A stretch of 64,000 nt of DNA from Phymorhynchus buccinoides (Eukaryota > Mollusca > Gastropoda > Neogastropoda > Raphitomidae): NCBI GenBank assembly GCA_017654935.2, contig CM065713.1, positions 22,409,872 through 22,473,871 of the forward strand. Direction: 5' to 3'. Below are positions 1 to 11,273 of the stretch, piece after piece (the first letter of the stretch is position 1; each line of letters opens with the position of its first letter). The notes under the pieces are model-generated. The model worked only from the letters and a program-made list of their open reading frames with translations, ran no database searches and was not told the DNA's origin. The translations under genes were made by a program, and so were the position numbers.

Positions 1-104
1 CACCCTCTTCTTTCTTTCCTTCCATCCATCTCAAGACACAGAATATTCACGCAGACTTTATTCATCCCTTCACCCTCTTCTTTCCTTCCTTCCGTCCATC
101 CCAG

Positions 105-329
105 GGCGCAGAAGGAACTGGTGGAGAGGGAGAAGCGCGAGGAGGATGAGGTGCGCAAGAAGCGCCTGACGCACGCCGACGAGGTGCGCGCCCAGATCCG
201 CAAGAAGGAGCAGGAGCGCATCTCTGACCGCAACGCCTTCTTCGAGGAAGGGGTCAAACTGGACGAGGAGGCGCGCGCCCGCCGAGTTAGACTGGACGAC
301 GTCAAGCGTAAGAAGCTCAACGAGCTCAG
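105..329 (+). CDS. cfap45: cfap45-like gene, penultimate coding exon
   Basis: This 225-bp internal exon follows a pyrimidine-rich tract ending in ccag (101-104) and ends at a consensus donor, CTCAG|GTACG (329/330). It is open in one frame (codons from 106) and encodes 75 residues of highly charged, continuous alpha helix rich in E, K and R, with the string FFEEGVKLDEEARARR. Both splice phases are 2, and the exon joins in frame to the exon at 1648. The helix followed by a C-terminal GLPEKY motif is what I know from CFAP45 (CCDC19), a filamentous microtubule inner protein of ciliary and flagellar doublet microtubules. The gene continues upstream of the window. GC-rich codon use contrasts with the AT-rich repeats around it. 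Another coiled-coil CFAP/CCDC protein is the main alternative. Confidence 0.72.
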
Positions 330-475
330 GTACGAGGCTTTTGGGGTTATTTTTGTATCATTGGAAAGAGAATTGTCTGAAGTCTTCAAATGCATAGTTT
401 TCTCAGAATGGCCAGTTACTGAGTCACATATATCATCTCTGCTTATTTCGGTTCTCTTCCTCCATTTCTATCTTC

Positions 476-1197
476 ACCGTATTTTACGGACTACAGACAA
501 ACCCCTATTTTACGACCCTCTGTTAAGCGACCACCTCTCATTTGAGACCGGATTTGTTGGCACGGATGCATTTTACTATGTAAACGACTTCCTGTAAAAC
601 GCGACTTACGACCGCCAATTTGTTGGTTTTTACGACCGTTGTTGTCGTCTGCATAGACTTCGAGCAAAGGGAAACAACCACGGTCAAGGGCCTGAAAGCG
701 GAGTCGCTTCCCTTGTTGTAGAAAAGATGGCGGAAAGCGTAGGAAAAGCACGAAAACCACTGACTTTGAAAAAGAAAACCACTGACTTTGGACGAGAGTG
801 GAGGTGATTAACAGAAGTCGGCGAAGTGAAACTAATACATCGATTGCACAATCCTATGGAGTTGGAAAGACTCAAATCCAGTTTTAATATGTCATTGTAT
901 GTGTGCATGAAGAAGAGAGTATGAACTGTGCTGAACTTTTTCTTTCTACGGCTGCCAGTGAAAACCTCCGTCATACGACCCCTCCAATTTACGACCAATT
1001 TTTCCGGACATTTTGGAAGTCTTAAAATAGAGGTTTGTCTGCATAAGGCGATACTTTTTTCCCCCCTAGACTGAGACCCCTGCGCCTTATAATGTGACTG
1101 ATAATATAGTAAGAAACTATGATAACAAAATCTGAATTTTGTGTAAAATTTGGGGGCCTTGTAATCAGGTGCGCCTTGTAGTCCGTAAAATACAGTA
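476..1197. mobile_element. MITE with a second element nested inside it, in the cfap45 intron
   Basis: The outer element starts ACCGTATTTTACGGACTA (476-493) and ends GTAGTCCGTAAAATACAGTA (1179-1197), an inverted repeat of about 20 bp. At 494-1043 a second element interrupts it, with its own ends CAGACAAACCCCTATTTT and AAAATAGAGGTTTGTCTG. TA lies on both sides of the inner element (492-493 and 1044-1045), consistent with a TA target duplication. Removing the inner element leaves an outer element of about 170 bp. Neither encodes a protein. Confidence 0.7.
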
Positions 1198-1276
1198 TTT
1201 TATTTGATAAAACCCTTGATCCACTTCTCCCCTAAATGTTGCGAAACATCCTGCTTTTATTTCTCCCCCTCCCCGG

Positions 1277-1465
1277 GGGGGTCATAAAAATAGTTCCCCC
1301 ACCTTCTGGAAGCTCTGTGCTTGTAACTTCTAATCTGCCACTCTCTTTGACTCTGCTTTTTCCCTTTGCTTTCTGTCATCTACTAACTTATTGGCCCCAT
1401 TCTCCTGCCCTTTTTTCCCAAAAAATCTTCCCCCAAATATTTGTTCTCCCTTGAGCTCCTCCGAA
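1277..1465 (+). repeat. SINE family A fragment (5' part)
   Basis: This matches the 5' two thirds of the repeat at 23388-23670 (CCCCCACCTT-TGGAAG, CTGTGCTTGTAACTTC, CTTTGACTCTGC). It lacks the conserved 3' end and (GAA)n tail. It lies within the last cfap45 intron. Confidence 0.55.
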
Positions 1466-1647
1466 ATCGGAATGCGTCGGCTGTATGCTAGCGGAGGGAG
1501 ACCAGTGAAAACTGAAGAACATACCTTACCCATTATGGCCATATGGCCTGGGAACGCAGAAGAAGAATTTCTCCCCCCCCCCTCCTTTTTTTTCTTCTCT
1601 CCTGTGAGTCATGATTAACGTCTTTGTTGACAATGTTGTTTTTTCAG

Positions 1648-1765
1648 GGAGGCGGGTCTGCCTGAGAAATACCTGCAGCATGTTGTTCATAGGGCAGCTT
1701 TGGGGGGCAATAGCGGAGCCGCCCGCGGCAGCAGGGGCAGGGGAAGCGAACCCGTTAAATGTTAA
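1648..1765 (+). CDS. cfap45: cfap45-like gene, terminal coding exon
   Basis: The acceptor is ttttttcag (1639-1647). The first base completes the AG|G codon from the preceding exon, after which the frame reads EAGLPEKYLQHVVHRA, followed by a short Gly/Arg/Ser-rich tail and TAA at 1763-1765. The ELR-x-xGLPEKY junction is the conserved C-terminal signature of CFAP45-type proteins as I remember the family. The frame is restored exactly across a 1.3-kb intron full of nested MITEs. I saw no convincing AATAAA within 200 bp downstream, so the 3' UTR end is not placed. Confidence 0.72.
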
Positions 1766-1868
1766 AAAAACAAAAAATGTAATGTGGACAAAAAACACAT
1801 TTATTGGCCTCTGCAACTAGGGTTATTAACACTCTTGACAGTGAGAGTGAATCCTTTGCTGGTCAGTA

Positions 1869-2130
1869 CAGTGGAACCTCCCTTATAAGACCTCCCATTA
1901 TAAGACTCCTTCCCACATAAGACCTACTTCTCTGAGACATTGCCCTTCTTTGTAAGCATTAAAACTACCTCCTTTATAAGACCTCCCATTTTAAGACTCG
2001 CCTCCCACATAAGACCTACTTCTCCGAGACATTGCCCTTCTTTGTAAGTATTACCTCCCTTATAAGACCCCTCTCTTATAAGACCTCATTTTGGACGATT
2101 TGTTAAGGTCTTATAAGGGAGGTTCCACTG
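1869..2130. mobile_element. pogo/Tigger-like MITE, family P (copy 1)
   Basis: Terminal inverted repeats CAGTGGAACCTCCCTTATAA and its complement (GGGAGGTTCCACTG) are flanked by TA on both sides (1867-1868, 2131-2132). CAGTGGAACC ends with TA duplications are typical of pogo/Tigger elements. The interior holds about two imperfect tandem units containing TAAGACCTACTTCTC and TGAGACATTGCCC. No coding capacity. Confidence 0.75.
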
Positions 2131-2132
2131 TA

Positions 2133-2640
2133 CTCAAAAGGTCATTCACTCTTGCCAAAAAGCAGCCATTTACGTAGTGGCCTCAAATGACGTTATTGGC
2201 GAGAGTTGTGCCCTTGTTTGGTCAGTACTCAAGCAAGCTACCAAGAGCATTCACTCTAGCAAAACATGGTTGTTGCAGTGGCCAATACATGAACCGCATT
2301 TTAGTGTTTTGTTGTAGCTAGCTTGCTTTGTAGAATGTGTGCATGTTTTACGTATGTTGCTCTGCTTTAGCTTTAGCTGCATTTTTATCGGCTAGTTTGC
2401 TTTCCTCGTGTAGTTGGGTGTTCTTCCCCCCACCCCCACCCCCTCTTCCTAACAGTGTTCATCTACCTTAGTTCGTGTATATTGTGTTTCTCACTCACTC
2501 GATTTTGTCCTTTTTTTCCCGATCAATGTTCACCTGTACCTGTAAAAGTTTTGTGTAATGTCATTTCCTTTCACTCATTCCTGAAGAAAAAACCGTTGGG
2601 TTTTGAAAGCTTGACAAAATGGTGTTAATGTGTGTACTTT
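2133..2640. other. AT-rich intergenic DNA, nothing recognised
   Basis: I see no long ORF, repeat structure or RNA gene here. The 3' UTR of the cfap45-like gene may extend into this stretch. Confidence 0.4.
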
Positions 2641-2647
2641 GAGAAAC

Positions 2648-3190
2648 AGTGTTAGTTAGTTAGTTAGTCTGTTATAGTCCCGTCAACAGCTATGGTTATC
2701 TCAGGACTGTCACCGCATAAAGTTCGACCATGAATAACAAAACACACATCATTGATCCTTAACAACGTCCAGAACCTGAAAACAACAAAGAAAGAAAAAA
2801 AAAAGTACAATTCATGACATGGCGTCTTCATCATTGTACCCTATAGCTCATAATTTCACACAGTGCTGGAAACGTTCAGCCACTCTACTCTACTTATCGG
2901 ATCCAGGTTTAAAAAAAAGTTAAAAAGGATAACAAACACATCCTAGTCAAAATAAATATATAAAAAAGGCTCTATAGGCAAATATGCACTGCAGAATGGG
3001 CAACATGTGCCCACTCGAAGTGCGTAAGGTCTCATGCGTGAAAGCCAGTGAACAATGAAAAACAAAACAACCTGGCATGTCATAAATTGTAAATGAGGAT
3101 GGAGAGAATGAAAAATGGGGATGAGGGGCTACTCTTAGTTTAAAGCTCCCCCACCACGACAAGGTGGAAGCCTGCAGGGGAGTTCCTAAC
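2648..3190 (-). repeat. Probable LINE/SINE remnant
   Basis: The left edge is a (TTAG)n tract followed by TCTGTTATAGTCCCGT. The same string occurs as a 30-bp insertion at 27226-27265 and 36477-36515, suggesting the tail of a retroposon read on the minus strand. No intact frame was found. Family not identified. Confidence 0.35.
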
Positions 3191-3353
3191 AGTGTTAAGT
3201 CTTACATACCTAAGATGTGCGACTATGATGCTCAGATCTCCCATCTGACGCAGCGGATTTCAGGCCATGTGCATCTCAAAATGTAGCAAATTTTCACCCT
3301 GACGCACTGTTTGTGCAGAAAATGTTAAAAGATTTCAAAGGGAGATCGCTTAA

Positions 3354-3618
3354 CCCCTTGACTGCCAGAGAAAATTAAAGAAAAAATCGTTGTACAAATC
3401 ATGCGATGAAAAAGGCAACTGATAGAGCCAATCTGGCAAAAATGGTCTGGGGATATAACTCTCTTGACTGTGTTAGATGAAAAGCCAGCATATCAGAATT
3501 AATCTCTTGACTGTGTTAGAGCAAAAGCCAGCATATTAGGGTTATTCCTCTTCATCTGATGACGTCATCAGTGATGTCATCAGGTCAGTACGTGATACGT
3601 AATACGGCAGTCAAGGGG
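3354..3618. mobile_element. piggyBac-type MITE (CCCCTTGACTGCC ends)
   Basis: Inverted termini CCCCTTGACTGCC and GGCAGTCAAGGGG are flanked by TTAA (3350-3353) and a decayed TTCA. TTAA targets with CCY-type ends are the piggyBac hallmark. Internal TCTCTTGACTGTGTTAGA is repeated. Non-coding. Confidence 0.65.
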
Positions 3619-3687
3619 TTCAAATATCCAGAGGCATATTTCGTGGGCCCGCCAATTCTGACCCCTGTGATATCTAACATAAAATTA

Positions 3688-4036
3688 CCGTAATTCACAG
3701 ACCATAAGCCGCAACTTTTTTTTACCCCCCCTCCTCCCCTGCGTCTAGTGCAGTGCCGCGGCCTAAACGTTACCGAAAGTGAAAGTGAACTCATCTCAGT
3801 GGCATCCTTGATTCAGACCTTTGATCTGTGGCCTTGTTCATGGTTGATGACAACAGAATCACCTTGATTTCAGTATATTTTTCACAAAATGACAATCTGT
3901 TTTGTGGTCCGACACTTTCGTTTTGCCAGTCGACACACCCGCGATCAACTCTAGACTCAACCGGAAGTGGACATCGTGCATTATCCTACCTATTCCCTTC
4001 CGCCATGCTTCCGCGGCTTATATTTATTAATATGCG

Positions 4037-4067
<31 letters not shown>

Positions 4068-4134
4068 CAGATTAAAAAAAAAAGTAGGGGGTGCGGCTTA
4101 CATTACGAAGCGGCTTGTAGTCCGTGAATTACGG
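3688..4134. mobile_element. MITE with CCGTAATTCAC ends (copy 1)
   Basis: A terminal inverted repeat of about 26 bp (CCGTAATTCACAGACCATAA against its complement, ending AATTACGG) is flanked by TA. The interior has GCCGCAACTTTTTTT and a poly-T run (4039-4067). A second, right-truncated copy lies at 44765-45168. The family resembles the widespread GGACTAYAAGCCGC repeats of aquatic animals; superfamily not resolved. Confidence 0.7.
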
Positions 4135-4230
4135 TAACACTCTCATTACGAGTGCTGCTTTTGTATTGCTGTGTGATGTTTGTGCCGTTTTGTTTGCTAA
4201 GTGGTCCAACACTCCGTACACTGAGTCCTC

Positions 4231-4285
4231 CCCCCCCCCCCCCCCACCCCCCCCCCCCCCCCCCCCCACCCCCCCCCCCCCCCCC
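4231..4285 (+). repeat. Poly-C tract
   Basis: About 55 bases of almost pure C, interrupted by single A residues. The Pro-rich frames across it are not genes. Confidence 0.9.
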
Positions 4286-4289
4286 ATGT

Positions 4290-5290
4290 TACAAGGCTGC
4301 CGACTGTAATTGGTATTTGTGTCTGTTAGTTTCCCTCGCCAAACTTTTAGTGGCCTTAGTACGTTTCGGTACTTTTTGTACGAACAATACTGACGGTTTT
4401 AGTAAAGTTTTATATGCATTTGTGTTTGCAACACACCCACACCCACAAAATGTTTGCATCACAGTGGATTTCATTGTATGGTGCATTTTATTTCATGGTG
4501 GTTGTAGTCATTTACTGATTTAGTATTGTGTACCATTTTGAGTAGTGTCACGTGTAACTTTCTTCTACACTACATATTTTTTTATTTTTTTATTAACTTG
4601 GCGAGCTTTTGTAATAATAATTATTAAAAAAAAGCATGTTAGCATATTACACAGCTCTCTCTCTACTCTTCTAGGTGCGTTTCTTTCCTCAAATTACTTT
4701 TTCATTTTTACTCGTTACTTGTGATATTTCATTATTTGCATAAGTTTGCAGATAGCAATCTCAGACAAGTGTGCGTGTGTGTGTGTAGGGCAAATGCGTC
4801 CTCTTTTTTTCTCACAACGGCCAAAGCAAATGACCGGTAATGCTCAAGGCTCGCTCAATCACATGGTCGATGACTTTAGAGGCTAATCTTTCTTCACGTT
4901 TTGTCATAACCCGCCTATCCATCGTAGTGCAGTATTGAAATGGCTATGTGTACGCCAGTTGCTTTAAGAAGGTAGTTTTTGTGTGTGTGTGTGTGTGTTG
5001 CACACTTAGCTAGTTCATCGCTCCTATGTGGACCTGGGTAGAAGAACAACACATATAAAACTTTGGTGTATATTACACGTTTCTTTGCATGCGTGGGTGT
5101 ATTTGTGCATACACGTGGACCAGGAGGAACTTGCATGTAAGCGCATAGCACATTGTATGCACAGCGCATTACATCCTATGCAATATGGGCTTTGATGATG
5201 TATATTGTAAGCTGTTTTTTCTTTGTTGGTTCTTGTCTTGTGGGAAGAGGTTGTTTTGGGCGCATAGGTACACAAAGGAGGAGTGGGAGA
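4290..5290. other. Intergenic DNA, nothing recognised
   Basis: AT-rich sequence with short (GT)n tracts near 4770 and 4980. No supported ORF, inverted repeat or RNA gene was seen. Confidence 0.4.
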
Positions 5291-5343
5291 GAAAGAAGTG
5301 AGAGGGAGGGGGGAGAGAGAGAGAGAGAGAGAGGAGACTTCAA

Positions 5344-5834
5344 CCCTTTCACTGCCAAAGTAGCACCACAGTGATTTAACACCTATGTCACAAAAGCCGG
5401 CGACAGACTATGTGACTGCCTCATATGACGCAATCAGGTCGTGACGTAGATCAAATTTTGTCTCCCGCACAGAAGACGTCACAAGCCATCTGACTCGATC
5501 AGACTCGATCAGTGAAATTTAGAACCCGCCCTATTCGGCCCTGTCACCTGACTGGGCCCGACTGATCAGAGCAGGATGGTATGCAAATGAGGTGAAACGT
5601 CACGACCTGATCGAGTCACACGAGGCAGTCACATAGTCTGTCGCCAGCTTAAAAGGCATCAAATTGGGGTCTATATATTATGCAAAGACCCTATTGTCTC
5701 AGTTTTGGGAAGTAAGGATAGACCTTATTTTATGATGTCACAGAAGAATTCTCTATACTGCAGATGGATTTTGTTCTCTACCCAGGTAAATTTAATGGCA
5801 TTTTTGGCTGAAAATATGGCTGGCGGTGAAAGGG
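5344..5834. mobile_element. piggyBac-type MITE family B with a nested hAT-like MITE
   Basis: The outer element has ends CCCTTTCACTGCCA and TGGCGGTGAAAGGG, with TTAA on the right (5835-5838) and decayed TCAA on the left. At about 5397-5646 a second element interrupts it, with inverted ends CGGCGACAGACTATGTGACT (about 50 bp inverted in total). The nested element is flanked by imperfect 8-bp duplications (CACAAAAG and CTTAAAAG). The uninterrupted relative at 58138-58373 defines the empty site. Confidence 0.75.
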
Positions 5835-5971
5835 TTAATCAATTTAGATCTCAGTACATTTCATAATAGAATGCATTTTTTTGTACATCAGTATGCATGT
5901 CAAAAAAGCAAAGGGGAGGGGAGGGGAGAGGGGGCAGTTAGTATACAGTACAGAAACCAAAGACATTCAAA

Positions 5972-5972
5972 G

Positions 5973-6024
<52 letters not shown>
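5972..6024 (+). repeat. (GA)n microsatellite
   Basis: About 26 GA units. The RE/ER frames over it are spurious. Confidence 0.95.
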
Positions 6025-6028
<4 letters not shown>

Positions 6029-6382
6029 GACTACAAGACTTTGTAAACTGTGCATTAAAGAAAGATTCTGTGCAAAGAAAAACAGAATATTGTAAAAATC
6101 CTTTAAACCAAATTTGTTTTATGGTTTCTCCTTGGGGTTTTTTGTGTGTGTTCTTTTTTTTCTTGCAAGAACAGTAGAGCGTAGCCTTAGACAGCTAACA
6201 CTTCAAGCCGTGGCATATCAACAATAAATATCCATCTAAAGACCCATCCATATGGCTCGATTGTTGCAGTGTTGCAGTCTTGAAAAAATAAATCTGTACG
6301 AGGAAGAGGACGTCAGGAATGTTTTACATATCGCTCATATTTTTGGTATTTGGTATATTCTAGTCAGACTTATCTCTGTGAA

Positions 6383-6617
6383 ATTCGGGGTGCTCTCCCC
6401 CGGAGAGCGCGTCACCGCAAGTGCCAGCGCCTACCCAATTTTTTTTTTTGGGGGCACAGGGTGAGGAGGGGGTGTGGGCACACTTGGAAAACCTAGCTAT
6501 CAATTTGGCCATACTAGGCAGCGGGATTTCTCCCTGCTCTTACCGACTTTCAACTGCCGTGGGATTTGTACGTGCGTACAACACACGGGTCAGACTAGTT
6601 TTATGTCCCCATCCGAT
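6383..6617 (-). repeat. tRNA-SINE body, head missing
   Basis: About 230 bp matches the body and tail of the SINE at 63226-63591 (CTCTCCCCCGGAGAGCGC hairpin, CACACTTGGAAAACCTAG, CAACTGCCGTGGGATTTGTA). The tRNA-like head is absent, so this minus-strand copy is 5'-truncated. Confidence 0.65.
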
Positions 6618-7027
6618 ATAATGCTGTTTATAAAAAAAAGTTATAATCAAGTTGAATGCATTGAACTGCTGCATTTATTGACTGGTTGCTAGTTTTCCAG
6701 GGGAAAAACATCCCCCCTAAACAAACAAAGAACAGTGGAAAAGCGACTAAACATTTTTATCTGCTCTTGAAAGCTACAATTTTGTTAAAATACATAAATA
6801 TCACGATATTAATCGCATCCTTTAAACCATTGTGATGCGCTGTAAATCTGTCTCTAAAGCAAAATGTCGATTTACCTTCTAATTTAATTTCATTCTTATT
6901 TATCCACGCACTGCTAGGTGATTGGTATCGTAATCAACTTTGGTGGAGGGGAGTTAATTAGAGAGTTCTCCCCCTTTGTTCAATTTTCGTTATCTCCTCT
7001 CTTGGCCTCACTATCTCATTCTTTTTA

Positions 7028-7192
7028 AAACCCTTTCACTGCCCAATGTCGCATTTTTGCAACTGGAAACGCAAGGATTTAAACACCCATGTCATGAAAA
7101 CCCTTGAAATCAGAGGCTGTTATTCAATATTGTGTTCCTAAAAATGGGCAGTGAGGATTGACCCTATTCTAAATGTGTCGCAAAGAAATCCC
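7028..7192. mobile_element. piggyBac-type MITE family B, truncated by the gap
   Basis: Begins CCCTTTCACTGCCCAATGTC and runs into the assembly gap. Internal motifs (ATTTAAACACC, CCTATTCTAA) match the family B copies at 58138 and 61418. Confidence 0.55.
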
Positions 7193-7692
7193 NNNNNNNN
7201 NNNNNNNNNNNNNNNNNNNNNNNNNNNNNNNNNNNNNNNNNNNNNNNNNNNNNNNNNNNNNNNNNNNNNNNNNNNNNNNNNNNNNNNNNNNNNNNNNNNN
7301 NNNNNNNNNNNNNNNNNNNNNNNNNNNNNNNNNNNNNNNNNNNNNNNNNNNNNNNNNNNNNNNNNNNNNNNNNNNNNNNNNNNNNNNNNNNNNNNNNNNN
7401 NNNNNNNNNNNNNNNNNNNNNNNNNNNNNNNNNNNNNNNNNNNNNNNNNNNNNNNNNNNNNNNNNNNNNNNNNNNNNNNNNNNNNNNNNNNNNNNNNNNN
7501 NNNNNNNNNNNNNNNNNNNNNNNNNNNNNNNNNNNNNNNNNNNNNNNNNNNNNNNNNNNNNNNNNNNNNNNNNNNNNNNNNNNNNNNNNNNNNNNNNNNN
7601 NNNNNNNNNNNNNNNNNNNNNNNNNNNNNNNNNNNNNNNNNNNNNNNNNNNNNNNNNNNNNNNNNNNNNNNNNNNNNNNNNNNNNNNNNNNN
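7193..7692. other. Assembly gap
   Basis: A run of 500 N. The length is probably a placeholder. Frames spanning it are meaningless. Confidence 1.
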
Positions 7693-7787
7693 TTTTTTTC
7701 ATAAATGAACAAGATTCCCAATAAAATTTTAAAGTACAAATGAAACTATCGCGTTAATGGATACAACTAAAAAAAAATTTTTTTTTT

Positions 7788-7862
7788 AAAGTGCCCGTGC
7801 CGAGAATCGGACCTGAACCATTGCCATGACAAACAGGCACTCTACCAATGAGCCATCGAGGC
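7788..7862 (-). repeat. tRNA-like sequence (pseudo-tRNA or SINE head)
   Basis: The minus strand reads TGGCTCATTGGTAGAGTGCC (A-box-like D arm) and, later, GGTTCAGGTCCGATTCTC (B-box-like but with extra bases). The acceptor halves do not pair well and the T arm is disturbed, so this is probably a decayed tRNA-derived sequence rather than a working tRNA. Confidence 0.35.
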
Positions 7863-8105
7863 TTTCAGTGTTGATGAGTTTCTTAACTCATGTTGCCTGT
7901 TGAATACTCTCTAACCCACTAATCTAAAATGTTATCTGTTTGTTATCTGTTTACAGTGTTGTTTTAAGTATTTAATTATTCAAATCATTATTGTTTGAAA
8001 GCTTGCACATGGACATCTATATGTGTGCAAAGTTTGAACAATGTATGCCTTCTATTTCCCGAGAAAATGCCAACGTTAAAGTTTGGAGATTAGATCACGG
8101 AACCC

Positions 8106-8144
8106 GCAACACACACAATGACACACACACACGCACACACGCGC

Positions 8145-8202
<58 letters not shown>

Positions 8203-8310
8203 CACACACCCGCGCACGCCACCACACAACACACACGCGCACACGCGCACGCACACGCAGCACACACACCACACTACACACACACACACACACACATACA
8301 CACACACAGA
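8106..8310 (+). repeat. Compound (CA)n microsatellite
   Basis: Long CA runs with CG-containing interruptions. His/Thr and Cys/Val frames are spurious. Confidence 0.95.
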
Positions 8311-8470
8311 CACACAACTCGAACAACTATCATACTATAGACTCACTTCACGAGTGAGCCAAGAATGGGACAGGAGGGGGGCGGGGGGGGGGGGCTTAAA
8401 ACCTGAGGGGGGGGGGGGGAGAGAGAGTGAGCTTGTTTGTTCTATCCCCCTTATTAAAGTCATTATTCAC

Positions 8471-8614
8471 TGGGACGGTATTCACGTTGAGATAGCATGA
8501 TGCTAACTTAGAAGCTCTTCCCATGTCCTATAGGATTTAATAGGACTTTTGGAAGAGCTTCTAAGTTTAGCATGATGCTAAGTCTCATGCTATCTCGACA
8601 TGAATACCGTCCCA
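8471..8614. mobile_element. Foldback MITE family F (copy 1, left arm shortened)
   Basis: Near-palindrome with ends TGGGACGGTATTCA and TGAATACCGTCCCA. The left arm lacks a 12-bp stretch present in the other copies (26576-26730, 31095-31249, 35822-35976). The loop is about 25 bp. Confidence 0.8.
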
Positions 8615-9234
8615 GGTTGGTAGACAATGTGTTATGATTAGATGTCTTTCTCTGACAGAATGTAAATTGTGAGTCCCTCTTTATCTCTTTGTGATCTATA
8701 GATATAATAAACACAATATTATATCATTATATTATATCATTATATTGTATCGGTTCATTCTAACGTTACAATATCATAGGCCCTAGGCCTACTGTTATTG
8801 TGTATTATTGACATTCATGAAGTCAGCACGAATGATTGATACTATTAGATAGACATCTATCTATAAAATAATACGCTCTGTGAGATCCGAAGTGTACAAG
8901 AACGTAAAAAAACTCGGATACCGCGTAAATGTCGGACTTTTGCTTGCTATACAGTTCTTCTTCTTCTTCTTCTTCTTCTTTCCATTAATCTCCCGCCTTC
9001 ATCGATTTGAAGATTCTGATTATATAGAACTGAGAAGGGTTCTGCGCATGTTAAGATATAGTCAATCAGGTCATGGACACTACACGTATACATTGAGTAT
9101 AGAATCCGTGATCAGGTTTAATCAGTGTCAATTCGAGGGTATGATGAGTCTATGTTTGGTGGGGAAGGAAGTGGAGGGGGAGGGGGGCACTGGAGAGATG
9201 GAGTGGGGGGGGGGGGGGGGCTGGGGGGTTGAGG

Positions 9235-9542
9235 GGGAGGGGGAATTTAGATTTGGTTTCTTGAAGGTTTCCACCGTGGCTGATGAAACTGCCACCGGTG
9301 GAAGTGCGTTCCACTCAGCAATGGTGCGAGGGAAGAAAGACTGCTGGCGGTACAGAGTCCTGCATGCCGGCAGCTGGTACGACTTCAGCATGCAGGGAGC
9401 GTATTGATCTTGTTGGGGGGCTGGGGGTTGGCTTCCTGGTGGAGTTGATCACCAACTCTCCACGATGGATCTTGAAGAAGTTGGTGAGGCGGGCCTTACT
9501 TCTACGCTGGGAGAGTGGGGACCAGTTTAACTGCTGATACAT
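9235..9542 (-). pseudogene. Non-LTR retrotransposon ORF2 C-terminus, frameshifted
   Basis: Two overlapping minus frames carry the usual end of LINE ORF2 downstream of the reverse transcriptase: LSQRRSKARLTNFFKIHRG in one, then FFPRTIAEWNALPPVAVSS and ETFKK in the other. The change of frame shows decay. The minisatellite at 9495-10060 lies directly upstream in the LINE's sense and repeats its QQLNWSPLSQRR codons. Confidence 0.7.
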
Positions 9543-10060
9543 AGTCTCTACGCTGGGAGAGTGGGGACCAGCTTAACTGCTGATACATAGTCTCTACGCT
9601 GGGAGAGTGGGGACCAGTTTAACTGCTGATACATAGTCTCTAACGCTGGGAGAGTGGGGACCAGTTTAACCTGCTATACCTGTCTCCACGCTGGGCGAGA
9701 GTGGGGACCAGCTTACTGCTGATACATAGTCTCTAAACGCTGGGAGAGTGGGGACCGAGCTTAACTGCTGATACATAGTCTCCACGCTGGGAGAGTGGGG
9801 ACAGTTAACTGCTGATGACATATCCTCTACGCTGGGAGAGTAGGGGATCAGCTTTACTGCTTGATACATCCGTCTCTACGCTGGGAGTGTGGGGACCAGC
9901 TTTACACTGCTGATACATAGTCTCCACGGCTGGTGAGAGTGGGGACCAGTCTAAGCTGCTGATACATAGTCTCTACGTGGGAGAGTGGAGGACCAGTTTA
10001 ACTGCTGACACAGTCTCTACGCTGGGAGAGTGGGGACCAGTTTAACTGCTGATACAGTTC
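9495..10060 (-). repeat. Minisatellite of 45-48 bp derived from LINE coding sequence
   Basis: About 12 imperfect units of CTCTACGCTGGGAGAGTGGG plus ACCAGTTTAACTGCTGATAC. On the minus strand each unit encodes YQQLNWSPLSQRR, which is also the entry into the LINE fragment at 9235-9542. Indels between units break the frame. Confidence 0.85.
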
Positions 10061-10140
10061 CAGAAGAACGCGTTGGGAAGCGATTCCGCTACGTCTGGTT
10101 CAAAACTTTGCTTTTGAAAGTTGATTTTGAAGGCAAAATG

Positions 10141-10357
10141 TAGGGGAAGACGGGGTAAAAAGTGCATGGGCGGGTTAGAAGCCCACCCCAATTATCTCAT
10201 GAAATAAAGAACATTTCAGTCAAATTTGCCCATGATACGAATGCTAGACATTAACGCTCGTCTCATGGCCAAATGAGACTGAAATTTGCTTCATTTCATG
10301 AGATAATTGGGGTGGGCTTCTTACCCGCCCATGCGCTTTTTACCCCGTCTTCCCCTA
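10141..10357. mobile_element. Foldback MITE family G (copy 1)
   Basis: Ends TAGGGGAAGACGGGGTAAAA and its complement, with arms of about 100 bp around a short centre (ATTAACGCTCGTCTCATG). TA at the tips suggests a TA target. Further copies are at 13383, 28648, 37901 and 49939. Confidence 0.85.
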
Positions 10358-10484
10358 CTACAATTTCCTTGACATGATATTTTGTGTCGTCTGCGTCGCC
10401 CGAGCTGTATCAGAAATTGCCGAATCTATCTCGGAAAACACGAAGAATGCCGAACCTGGCGTTTTTGTAACACCCCCCCCCCCC

Positions 10485-10565
10485 CCTCTCTCTCTCTCTC
10501 CCTCTCTCTCTGTCTCTCTCTCTCGCTTATCTGTCTGTCCTCTCTCTCTCTCTCTCTCTACTACA

Positions 10566-10611
<46 letters not shown>

Positions 10612-10637
10612 TCTCGCTCTCTCTCTCTCTCTCTCTC
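10485..10637 (+). repeat. Poly-C plus (CT)n microsatellite
   Basis: A C run followed by interrupted CT repeats. Leu/Ser-rich frames are spurious. Confidence 0.95.
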
Positions 10638-11242
10638 CTGTGTGGTATAATTTGTTCATAATTATATTCCACTTCGGTGTGTGTGCCACAGGCATCCAAT
10701 ATTGGATCCACTGCCAACTCTTTATGCACTGACTTTCCAGCTCTTTACATGTTGGGTTCAGGGAGTAGCTACACTACAAGGTTTACTTGCATCCCTTTAA
10801 TTAGAGGATCACCTCAGTGGTCGGCTCTTTCTACCTACATGTATTACCTTTTTCAAATCGCAATTTCCGCATTTTAATAACATCTATTTTACCCCAAATG
10901 TTCTTCATTTTTCTTTTCACCTTGTGCTGGTTTGCTTAAATTGTGGACTTTTCGGCCTAGTGCAGAGAGTTTTTTTTTTTTTTTTTTCGGGACACCATTC
11001 TTTTATTAGAAATGTCTTCCTGTTGGGGTTGATCCACAAGATAATGTTTGTTAGCAGATATACATACTGACGAGAATTCCATAATTCGAAAGACCTCTAT
11101 GTACCATGCTCATACACTATCTGTCCCCCATTGGGACAAAAAGTAAACCAGCACAATCTTTTACTTTTATTATATTCTTTTCAAAATATACACAGTTAGT
11201 GGTGTTTGTGGTTTTCTTTGATCAAATCTCTCCTCTCTCTCT

Positions 11243-11273
<31 letters not shown>

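Noticed and set aside
7151..7739. Open frames across 7193-7692
   Set aside because: They consist almost wholly of the N gap.
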